A stretch of DNA of 64,000 nucleotides. Origin: Viola odorata (taxonomy: Eukaryota > Streptophyta > Magnoliopsida > Malpighiales > Violaceae). Made by a program: the position numbers and the translations under genes. This document shows positions 54,840 through 64,000 of this stretch, piece after piece; the first letter of the stretch is position 1; each line of letters begins with the position of its first letter. The stretch spans positions 33,016,040 through 33,080,039 of the forward strand of contig OY829546.1 in the NCBI GenBank assembly GCA_963691705.1, read 5' to 3'. The notes under the pieces are model-generated. The model saw only the letters and a list, made by a program, of their open reading frames with translations, was not told the origin of the DNA and did not search any database.

Positions 54840-55790
54840 AATATTTCTGATAGTGGGGAAGATAGTTTTCTCGGATGAGGAGGGTTGTCTCTGATATTGA
54901 GGACGTTGATGATTTCTGATAGTGAAATCGGTTGTCTCTGATAGTGATTTTGATGATCTCTGATAGTGAAATCGGTTGTCTCTGATAGTGAGTTTGATGA
55001 TCTCTGATAATGAAATCGGTTGTCTCTGATAGTGAGGACGTTGATGATCTCTGATAGTGAGGATGTTGATGATCTTCTCTGATAATGAGGAGGTGGTCTT
55101 CTCTGATTAGTGAGGATGTCTGATGATCTTCTCTGATAATGAGGAGGTGGTCTTCTCTGATAGTGAGGATGTCTGATGATCTTCTCTTCTCTGATATTGA
55201 GGAGGTGGTCTTCTCTGATAGTGAGGATGTCTGATGATCTTCTCTTCTCTGATAATGAGGAGGTGGTCTTCTCTGATTAGTGAGGATGTCTGATGATCTT
55301 CTCTGATAATGAGGAGGTGGTCTTCTCTGATAGTGAGGATGTCTGATGATCTTCTCTTCTCTGATATTGAGGAGGTGGTCTTCTCTGATAGTGAGGATGT
55401 CTGATGATCTTCTCTTCTCTGATATTGAGGAAAGTTGATCTGGTCTTCTCTGATATTGAGAGTGATGATGATCTTCTCTGATAATGAGGAGATGGTCTGC
55501 TCTGATAGTGAGGATGTCTGATGATCTTCTCTTCTCTGAAAGTTGATATGGTCTTCTCTGATATTGAGAGTGATGATGATCTTCTCTGATAATGAGGAGA
55601 TGGTTTTCTCGGATAATGAGGATGATGGTGATCTTCTCTTCTCTGAAAGTTGATCTGGTCTTCTCTAATATTGAGAGTGATGATGATCTTCTCTGATAAT
55701 GAGGAGATGGTTTTCTCGGATAATGAGGATGATGGTGATCTTCTCTTCTCTGATAATGAGGAAAGTTGATCTGGTAGGATGTTTGATTGG
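54840..55790. repeat. Complex tandem array of TCTCTGATAGTGAGGATG-type units
   Basis: Short variants of CTCTGATARTGAGG and TGATGATCTTCTC are arranged in composite units of about 60 and 90-120 bp over nearly 1 kb. Long minus-strand ORFs here (such as 55277-55918) are by-products of the repeat. Confidence 0.9.
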
Positions 55791-57573
55791 ATTTTGATGA
55801 AAATCCATGACAAGGGCATTACAACAATGTTGTGATCGAAGACCCGTGATTGAGGAGTGATTTTATCACAGCGTATCTGTATCCTGCAAATAGGAAGGAA
55901 GCAAACACAAAGCAGCAACAGATAGAAAAAAAGGAGAGAGCAATTTTGATAATGTGAGAACTATTATGCATTCCTACATTTAACCCATGGCTTGCCCCCA
56001 AGTTTTTGTTTGGAATGAAAATAACTTCTTTGTTTAAGAGGAAATAAATTCAAGTGTTTTTTTTTTGAAAAATGCGTTCAATTTTCGTTATACAAACATA
56101 ATTGACACAAGTCTAGATAACGTCTGCGTCTTGTTCAAGAAATAACGACCTCAAGAACAAGAATTTCCCATGACATGCAGCTGTAAGCAATCCTCACCAG
56201 ATATTAGTGTTTGCGCTCACACTCAGAAAATAAGGCTAGGTGTTTACACTCCTAAAAATGCAATAAACATAGCACAAAAATTAAATTTGCAATGTCAATC
56301 CGAGTGAATAGACTTCCAATGAAGATGCACATGCATGGGTTTGCTAATAATTGAAAGGACTTTGCGAGGGAGGAAGAAAGGAGGAATTTGTAGAAGAAAG
56401 GAGAGGTGTTGTGTTTGTTGTGTTTTTTTTTGGTTCGTGCTCGACGACTGATTGTGATGAAGAAAAATTATGGTGAACGATGCTCGACCATTTGACCGTG
56501 GTGAGAGCAAAGTGCACAAATCCTTGAATCTTTGTTGTAGATGTTCATTCTGGTTGGTTTTGAGGGCATCATACCCAAGTTTGCGATGATCTTTTTGTTG
56601 TTGATGTTTTGACCATTTCTTTGCAAATGTTTTCCTTTTTGTTGATTGTGTTCTTGGAACATATTTTTTTGAACACTTTTTGATTGATTTTTTTTTTTGA
56701 TTTTGATTGATTTTTGCTTTGTTTTTCTTTGGTTGATGATTTTTTGATTTGTTTTTTGTTGTGTTTTTTTTTTTGATTGATGATGATGATTTTTTTGATT
56801 GAGCAAGCAAAGCAAGTACAATTGTCATCCTCTCTGTCTTTGGCAGATGCTTCCAAGTCTTGGTTTGTTTTGGCCTTCTTCTGACGTTGTTTTGTCATCG
56901 ATCCTCCAAGGGCTTCCTTGTCATTCCCTTGCTTGATGTGTAACTCCAATTTAGCGGTCCTAGTCGAGCACTAACTCACTTGGTCAAAAGGCTTTTGGGT
57001 GTTTGAGTGTTTAATAGAATCGTACATGGTGTACGAAGTATGTGTTTGAAGGCAAAAAAGGTTAAAAAATGTAAAATATGGAAGAAGAGCAAAAGCAAAG
57101 TCCAATGTCATCTTACCGTTATCCCATGTCTGATTGTTCATGTACCCTGGATATTATGCAAATCTAACTAACACCTAGTTTAGCATTTACACTCATGAAA
57201 GAAACAAGGCGTGAAAGCCCAAAATACTCACAGGGATATATTTGTGATCGTTTACATCTAAACATGTCATGGATATAAGAGTTAACAGACAAGATCTCAT
57301 ATGTTTATACAACTTCTAATGAACATGTAAGTTAAACGTGAATTAATAAAAATGATGAATATGTTTGATCTAAGGAATGTTAAAAAAACATAGGATTTTC
57401 ATCAAGTGAAGTTTTATTTATAATCACAAGGACCAAAAAGCTTTTTAAAGATATCAAAAGTTGCCCCCTAAAAGGACTTACATAAGGATCGTACAATGGT
57501 TAAAATAGAAAGCAAAAGAAAGGAAACAGACTTCCTTTGATAACGTGCAGCAGGGGCCGCCAAAGAGGATTAT
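55791..57573. other. 3' non-coding region of the gag-only element
   Basis: This is where pol would be expected downstream of gag (on the minus strand), but no RT, RNase H or integrase motif appears in any frame I read. The T-rich tract at 56400-56800 gives Lys/Asn/Gln-rich minus ORFs with no domain. Confidence 0.6.
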
Positions 57574-59409
57574 TCAAAAGTTTGTAGGAGCGGTCGTGCT
57601 AGATCCTTTGGCTAGTTCTTCGAAAGTGAACCGCCCGCATTTGATCAATTGCCTAACCTTCCCTTTAAATGCCAAACAGTCTTCTAGAGTGTGTCCCTGA
57701 GCCCCAGCAAGGTGTTCGCACGTAGCACTAGGATTGTACCACTTCGGGTAAGGAGGTTGTGCTGGTGGAGTGGGGATGGGCGTAATTTGCCCAACCGCTA
57801 ATAGATGCTCGTAAACCTCCCTTGCAGGGACGGAAAAGAATGGTTGCGACCCTTGGTCCTTATGGTCACCTCGTTCATCTTGATTGCTTGGGTTATTTGG
57901 CGGGCTGCCTGGTGGTGTGAAAGGTTGTTTGTGACCAGGTCGGTGTGAGACCGAGTTGACATCTTCCTTTAAATAAGGTGCTTTCTTCGATGTTACTTCT
58001 GGTGCAGAAATAATGATCCTCCCAGACTTGATTCCTTGTTCTACCCTTTCGGCCACTAGAACCATGTCGGAAAAGTTACTCGATGGATTGGAGATAAGAT
58101 AGGTGTAGTAAGGAATTTTGAAGGTGTCCACAAAAATTGACAAGAGCTCTTTGTCATGCAAAGGAGGAGACATCCTGGAAGCTAGTTCTCTCCACCTCTG
58201 AGCATAAGTTTTCACCGATTCTTTCATTTTTTTCTCAAGATTTTGGAGATCAGAGCGGTCTGGGGCTACCTCTATGTTGAATTTGTATTGCTTGAAAAAA
58301 GCATCGGATAAATCCCTCCAATTCTTGATCTTGGCTCTGTCTAGGCCCATGTACCAAGTCAAGGCATGCTTGGCCAAGCTCTCTCTAAACAAATGGATCA
58401 ACAGAGGTTCATTATGTATCACATCGGCCATTTTGTTGCAATAGGCCTTGAGGTGAGTCTTTGGGCATTCGACCCCTGTGTACTTCTCGAAATCCGGAAC
58501 CTTATATTTTGGAGGCATTACGATTCCTGGGACCATGCACATGTCGGCGGGACCCGTAGGGTCAAAGGGGTATGTTCCTTCAATGGCCCTGAGCCTTTCT
58601 TCTAGTAAGCTCAATCTATCTGTGTTCGGTCTCTCTGTGACGACCGTGTTAGGACCAAGGGTTGGTAAGGATTTTGAAGCAAGTGGTGGTGGCGTCAGAT
58701 TGACGAAAGGAGGCCAAAATCCCGTAGGGTTGGGAACCACGATTTGAGTAGAGTGGCCTTTAGGAGGGCGAAAGCCTTGGGATTCCTGATGAATCGGGTT
58801 TTCGTCCGGGTCCAAAGTAAGGTTAACCAAAGAGTGCTGCAGAGCTGTGGGAGCTTCTCCCCCCGCGTTAACTACCGAGTTTGCGGTGATGGGTACAGTG
58901 AAAGGATTTGCCCATTTCCATTGCCCCCCAGGAACAGAAAATGATTGGGGTCCTCACGATCCAGTGATGACGGATGAGGAATGTCCCATCATTTGATTTG
59001 GATCAAAACTAGACGGGAATTCAAAGGTTGCTTCATCTGGCTCTTTTTCGGCTTGAGCGGCCCTTTCGGTAGCAATTTTGACCTGTTCCTCCAACTCAGC
59101 TATCCTACCGGCCATCTTTCCGTCTATTTTAGCTTGTTCGGCCATTTTCCTTGCTTGAAATCTAGTTATGGGGAGGCTAGGGGAAGCGATTCGCTTGCGA
59201 GGAGCTATGGTTAATCTAAAAAAAGTGAGAGAAAAACATAGTGGTAAGTATAAGTGCTTACATACATATGGCGTGCAATCCCGAGGCCTCCATCCTGCTT
59301 TGATCAATTTCCCGGCCACTCTTTCACTCGATACTTTAGGGGGAGCGAGAAAATGGGCGCATCTTGGGTTGGTGTTCTTGGCGGAGATACGAAGGAAGCT
59401 TTTATTCAT
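57574..59409 (-). pseudogene. Gag of the gag-only element, one in-frame TGA
   Basis: A single minus-strand frame of about 611 codons is broken only by TGA at 58954-58956, where CGA (Arg) is likely. The probable start is MAEQAKIDGKMAGRI near 59145, leading a coiled coil (IAELEEQVKIATERAAQAEK). The capsid core lies in the lower part: CPKTHLKAYCNKMADVI, FRESLAKHALTWYMGL, WRDLSDAFFKQYKFN, YAQRWRELASRMSPPL. A Tat-type zinc knuckle (CEHLAGAQGHTLEDC) is near the end at about 57665-57710. It terminates ...TTAPTNF without entering protease. Gag alone is enough to be packaged by helper particles. Confidence 0.88.
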
Positions 59410-59559
59410 TCCAACGACGTAACGTGATCTTGGATGCTACCAATGAAACCCTTGAGGTAAACCGGCGTGAGTAGCCCATGTCATCATGCTCGGAAAATCT
59501 CTAAATTGTTTGCGAGAGCTCCGTCGCCCAGAAAAATTTAATTTTTGGCATGACCATAC

Positions 59560-61810
59560 TTCAATCAGTTATCAACATCTTTAATGTTTCGGCCGAGCGA
59601 AAATTCCGAGTTCATTGTATCCATATTGGCCCAGGTAGAAGATCGCGCGGTTGAGATCGAGAAAGCTATCATCCTTACGTCCAAATTATTTTCGACCGAT
59701 GTGCTGCTCGGAAAAATCCTATTTTTGGTATGGGAAATCAAGGTGTTGCCCACATTTTCCATGTTTGGACCGAGTTGAAATTCCGAGCCGAACGACTTCA
59801 TGTTGGCCAAAATAAGGGAACGTGCCACTGAGACCGAGGAAAGTAGTTATCTTCATGCCTCAATTATTTGCGCGAGATGTATCGCCCAGAAAATTCCGAA
59901 ATTTGGCGTGGAATGTGTTACGAACATCTTTCATGTTTTGGTCAAACAGAGATTCTGAGTCCATCGCGTTGATATTGGCCAAAATAAACGAGCGCGTGGT
60001 TGAGCGGACGATTTTGGAGGCCACAAAATGATTTTGAAGGAGTTGGGAGCCGAAGCTGGTGGTATGCCGCTAGGGGCCAGGCGGCATGATGCCAGCAATG
60101 GCCTTTCGTGGGCCTTGCTTGGGACTGAGGTGCACTGCTCCAAAAAATCTGAAATTTGGCGAGGGAGAACTTCAATGTGTTATGAACATTTTTCATGTTT
60201 TGGTCGAGCGCAAATTTGGAGCCAAACGCATTGATATTGGCTGAGACAAAAGATCGTGCGGTTGAGGCCGAAAAAACTGTCCTCCTTACGTCCAAATTAT
60301 TTGCGAGCGACGTGCTCCTCAGAAAAATCCCATTTTTGGTAAGGGAAATCTTCAATGTGCCGTGAACATCTTTCATTTTTTAGTCAAGCGGGAACTCCGA
60401 GCCAATCGTGTCCATATCAGACAAAACAAAAGAATGTGCGGCTGAGTCCGAGTAGAGCAGCTGTCCTTACGTCTAAATTATTTGCGAGAGATGTGTCACT
60501 CAGAAAGTTCTGAAATTTTGCGTGAGCATACTTCAATGTGTTACGAACATCTTTCGTGTTTTGGTCGAAGGGAGATTCTGAGTCCATCGCATTGATATTG
60601 GCCAAAATAAGCGAGCGCGCGGCTGAGTGGATGATTTTGGAGGCCACAAAATGATTTTGAAGGGGTTGGGAGCCGAAGCTAGCGGCATGCCGCCAGAGAT
60701 GGCCTTTCGTGGGCCGTGCTTTTGGCTGAGGTGTACTGCTCCAAAAATTCTAAAATTTGGTAGGGGAGACCTTTAATGTGTTACGAACGTCTTTCGTGTT
60801 TTAATCGAGAGGAAATTCTGAGTGAATCATCTCCATTTTGGTCATGGAAAAAGATCGCGCAGCTGAAGCCGAGAGAACTGTCCTCCTTGTGTCCAAACTA
60901 TTTGCGAGAGGCGCTACTCTAAAAAATCCCATTTTTGGCATGGAAAATCTTCAATGTGTTATGAACATCTTTAGTGTTTTGGACAAGTGGAAATTCCTAG
61001 CTGATCGTGTTGTTATTGGCCAAAACAAAAGAACGCGCAGCTCAGACTGAGTAGAGAAGTCATCCTCACACCTAAATTATTTGCGATAGATGTGTCACCC
61101 AGAATGCTCTGTAATTTTGTAGGGACATACTTTAATGTGTTGTGAACATCTTTCGTGTTTTGGCCGAACGGAAATTCTGAGCCCATCGTGTTGATATCCT
61201 CCAAAACAAACGAGTGCGCAGCCGAAACTGCTTGGAAAAAATGAACTTGAGGGGATTTGGAGCCGAAGCTAGCGACATGCCGCTAGGGGCCAGGCGGCAT
61301 GCCGCCAGAGATGGCCTTTCGTGTGCCTTGCTTTTGGCTGAGGTGCACTGCTCCAAAAATTCTGAAATTTGGTAGGGGAGACCTTTAATGTGTTACGAAC
61401 GTCTTTCGTGCTTTAATCAAGAGGAAATTCTGAGTAAATCATCTCCATTTTGGTCATGGAAAAAGATCGCGCAGCTGGAGCCGAGAGAACTATCCTCCTT
61501 GTGTCCAAATTATTTGCGAGAGATGCGCTACTCGAAAAAATCCCATTTTTGGCATGGAAAATCGTCAATGTGTTATGAACATCTTTAGTGTTTTGGATAA
61601 GTGGGAATTCCTAGCTGATCATATTGATATGGGCCAAAACAAAAGAACGCGCAGCTGAGACTGAGTAGAGAAGTCATCCTCACGCCTAAATTATTTACGA
61701 GAGACATGTCACCCAGAATGCTCTGTAATTTGGTAGGGACACACTTTAATGTGTTATGAACAACTTTCATATTTTCGCCGAATTGAAATTTGGGGTCAAA
61801 CGTATCCATA
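59560..61810. repeat. Satellite-like array, about 180-bp monomer, with a higher-order unit
   Basis: About twelve monomers, each with a TTTTGGTCGAGCG-like segment (59586, 59764, 59930, 60195, 60376, 60552, 60790, 60970, 61150, 61405, 61585, 61765). Three are lengthened by 60-85 bp by an insert that carries GC-rich palindromes (60010-60130, 60640-60740, 61235-61330). Monomers about 600-615 bp apart are most alike, indicating amplification of a three- to four-monomer unit. It lies upstream of gag. Confidence 0.88.
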
Positions 61811-62995
61811 TTGACCGAGACAAAAAGGAGGACTATATATTTTTTGTGTTATGTATTTTTGCGAGTGTGCCTTATATCTCCAAGGTCAGTCCTTCGTGTT
61901 TTTTCGTGGGCTTTATATGTGGTTTATTTTGGGGGAATGTCATTTTGATCGTAGGCGATAGCCATTTGATATCGCTTGAATGCGTGAAAGAAAAAACGCA
62001 TTTCACAATTATCCGAATAATTCACGAAATTTTGTCATTGATTTTTTTCGTCAAAAAGGGTTACAACCATTACAAATTGGTTTTGACTATCTAGATCTAC
62101 CCAAAGCTAGTAGACAAAGTCTAGGAACATTGTTACATGGGGTAAAAGAAAAAAAGATCTAAGCAACAGATGCTTGACTTTGAAGTCGTCAATCTTGAAA
62201 GTCGGGATCCGTTTGCTCATCAAAAATATTCAAATGGCGCAATCTCTCCTTTTTGCATCACTTCCTCTATCCCAATCTTGGCCATAATATGAAAACCGGA
62301 TTCCAACATATCCCCTCGTGCAACTTGGTTCCCAAAACTTCTTCCCCCAAAAGTATCAAGTGAAAATAGCGTAGGCACTGTCATTTGAACAAGCAGGATG
62401 GGTCTTTGGAAAAATAAAACAGAGTTCCAGTATTAGTAATTTGCACGAAATGTGTTACTAGGTTCTTTACATGCATTACTAAAAATGGTGTGGAAGGGAG
62501 AAAAATGTAGGAAACGTGGTAAACCAAGCCACGACAAAACAAGTATGATGTGCATGATGAGGGCTTTTGATGTCGACTAAAGTTCTAACGGCCTGAAGGT
62601 TCCCGACGATACCATAGAATGGTCCAAAAAGTGTCGTAGAGCGACTACCAATTCCTTCCCACGAACCCAGGTCACTTTCCAACCATTTACATAGGCAAAT
62701 GATTGAATCATGTAAACCGAGTTCACTTACCAGAATTGGGCCACCGTCTGGCTAGCTTTAAGGGTTCGAGCGGGTTGGGTTTGGTGAACATTACCTAAGA
62801 CTTGAGTCTCGAGGTGTCACTACTCCCCGTCCTAAACTTATTTGGTAGGCGACCCTTGGGTGTATGGCCTATGCATGCAATGCGTATGACAGTTGATCAA
62901 AGCAATAACAAATATTCACGAAAACAGTTTATTAAAGCAAGTAAATAATAAATAAAAACAAACACCTTAAAAAAAACCGGCTTCGACCCTACTAG
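61811..62995. other. 5' leader of the gag-only element
   Basis: No credible gene. The segment 62640-62760 resembles LTR sequence (CCCACGAAC, CACTTTCCAA and CATTTACATAGGC), as at 51780-51880, so part of the LTR has been copied into the leader. Confidence 0.6.
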
Positions 62996-63016
62996 TCCCC
63001 AGTGAAGTCGCCAAAC
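62996..63016 (-). other. Primer binding site of the gag-only element
   Basis: On the minus strand GTTTGGCGACTTCACTGGGG directly follows the LTR end. It is close to the PBS seen in Ogre/Tat-type elements. Confidence 0.7.
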
Positions 63017-64000
63017 TGTCGTACCCCCTTTTTCGTTGGAAACGAGTTTAAGGTTTGGGACGGATGCTAAGCATAAATGGATGCTTCGCATAATGCAATG
63101 AAGTCGCCACCCTATTTTCTAAGGTTTAGGGAATCTAATGTCATGGCATAAAATAAAAAAGACTAAGGCACAATTGGTCTAAACCATTGAACAAAGGTTC
63201 GAGGTCGTATTATGGACTTGGGAAGGTGTTAGGCACCCAAGTCACATCCTTAAAAAGGTTACCGGTAAAAAGGTGTTTGAATATAGTTTTGATATACAAA
63301 GATTTGTTTAATGATCGAAGTATGTCAACCGATTCTTCCCACGAACTCAAATCACTTTCCAATCATTTACATAGGCCAATGATTGGATCATGTCAACAGA
63401 GTCCGTTTACCGAATTGGGACACTTTCCGATTATTTAAACATTTTTGACGTGATTTGGCCCTCAAAGGTGACGTTACATCTTAGCATTTTCGTAGGGACA
63501 TGTTGTTTCCCATCGGGACACGAAGGACGGGGTTACCGTTTGTTCGTTATGCTAGAGCGGACGTTTCCCCCTTTATATCATTGGGCCATGCATGATTAAT
63601 TGATTAATTACTAAGTGACCCTAACATGGATAATACTAACATAGTACCGTTTTCGTGAATGCATATAACCGAGTGGGATTCGAAGCCACCATGCATAACA
63701 TTTAACAAAGAAGACAATTAATTTCATGGCATTTAAAAGCAAGCGTCGTAAACATGTAAACATGTGGGTTTATTTTATCATGCATACGATTGTAAGTTTT
63801 TTTGGCATTTTTAAATAACATTTATACGAATAATATTTGCAAAAAGACATTGAATAAATAAAAAGAGACTTAGAGAGCTTACTTGCGTTGCGTGCTCTTG
63901 ATCTTCCTTGCAAAGTGGGAATGTTAGCAACGTTTTCGGAAATAATAAATAAAGAAAAACGCATGCAATACTTGCTTAAATTGACAAAAAATAAATAAAC
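63017..64000 (-). repeat. 5' LTR of the gag-only element, cut by the window end
   Basis: 984 bases matching the LTR from 51462, with about two dozen substitutions, an extra 10-bp repeat (AACATGTAAACATGT) near 63755 and a C-run length difference. It starts TGTCGTACCC. Confidence 0.92.

Larger units (their letters stand above)
51462..64000 (-). mobile_element. Gag-only Tat/Ogre-like LTR retrotransposon (TR-GAG type), right end cut
   Basis: The left LTR (51462-54169) and the start of the right LTR (63017 to the window end) are direct repeats. The orientation is minus: PBS next to the right LTR, polypurine tract next to the left. The 8.85-kb interior has a Gag ORF (57574-59409) but no protease, RT, RNase H or integrase. 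The 5'UTR side (59.5-63.0 kb) and 3' side (54.2-57.5 kb) are dominated by tandem repeats. LTRs differ by about two dozen substitutions in roughly 980 bases, nearly all transitions. It would need enzymes from a relative to move. Confidence 0.9.

Noticed and set aside
55277..55918. 213-codon minus-strand ORF with SSLSEK/REDHHHPHY repeats
   Set aside because: It is a by-product of the TCTCTGATAGTGAGG tandem array; the repeated peptide follows the DNA repeat and no domain is present.
56295..56949. Overlapping Lys/Asn/Gln-rich minus-strand ORFs up to 177 codons
   Set aside because: They come from a T-rich, low-complexity plus strand and have no motif; overlapping frames are equally open.
1..64000. 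tRNA, rRNA, microRNA or organellar inserts
   Set aside because: I saw no cloverleaf, rRNA or plastid/mitochondrial gene-like sequence on either strand; a dedicated scan was not possible.

Overview
The window is plant nuclear DNA, almost certainly from a eudicot with a transposon-rich genome. There are no bacterial signals. The evidence is Ty1/copia, Athila, Tat and other Ty3/gypsy retrotransposons, an L1-type LINE, Mutator-like elements (MULEs) with 9-bp target duplications, spliceosomal GT-AG introns, and one plant SDHAF1-like gene. The species cannot be named from the sequence alone.

Layout, left to right. (1) 1-6845: a very young minus-strand Ty1/copia element. Its left LTR is cut by the window edge, and the two LTRs differ at one of 277 comparable positions. 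It sits in (2) an Athila-type gypsy remnant (6846 to about 10.6 kb), itself split by (3) a 1,747-bp MULE (8422-10168). (4) 10.6-16.0 kb holds exon-like fragments and a second MULE (about 11748-13643) carrying an antisense, decayed piece of the brassinosteroid gene DET2 and a hAT-like MITE. (5) 16034-26228: a plus-strand gypsy element with a truncated 5' LTR, gag, part of the protease, an unexplained 343-codon ORF where RT and integrase should be, and a 3' LTR. A nearly complete LINE (18034-23626, minus) is inserted in it with a 16-bp target duplication. (6) 26.2-32.3 kb: the one convincing host gene, an intact SDHAF1-like LYR protein (30754-31035). Its probable 5'UTR intron holds a 2.66-kb solo LTR with a perfect TSD, and its 3' flank holds a MULE with a 9-bp TSD. 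(7) 33343-34171: a palindromic foldback element with a 9-bp TSD. (8) 35055-50665: a 15.6-kb plus-strand Tat-lineage gypsy element (TSD GTAAT) with dual RNase H and an 8.7-kb 3' region holding antisense genes. It splits an exon-like minus-strand sequence. (9) 51462 to the window end: a minus-strand Tat/Ogre-like element that encodes Gag but no pol, flanked by large LTRs and filled with tandem arrays.

Nearly every TE coding region is broken, often by nonsense codons explicable as C-to-T (or G-to-A) changes. The main candidates for novelty are: the antisense, intron-bearing, partly duplicated gene set in the Tat element; a GC-rich palindrome with flanking sequence shared by the copia LTR and the gag-only element; the DET2 capture; the unknown ORF at 24377-25408; and the palindrome-of-palindromes MULE beside SDHAF1. 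All similarity statements are by eye; no database search was run.
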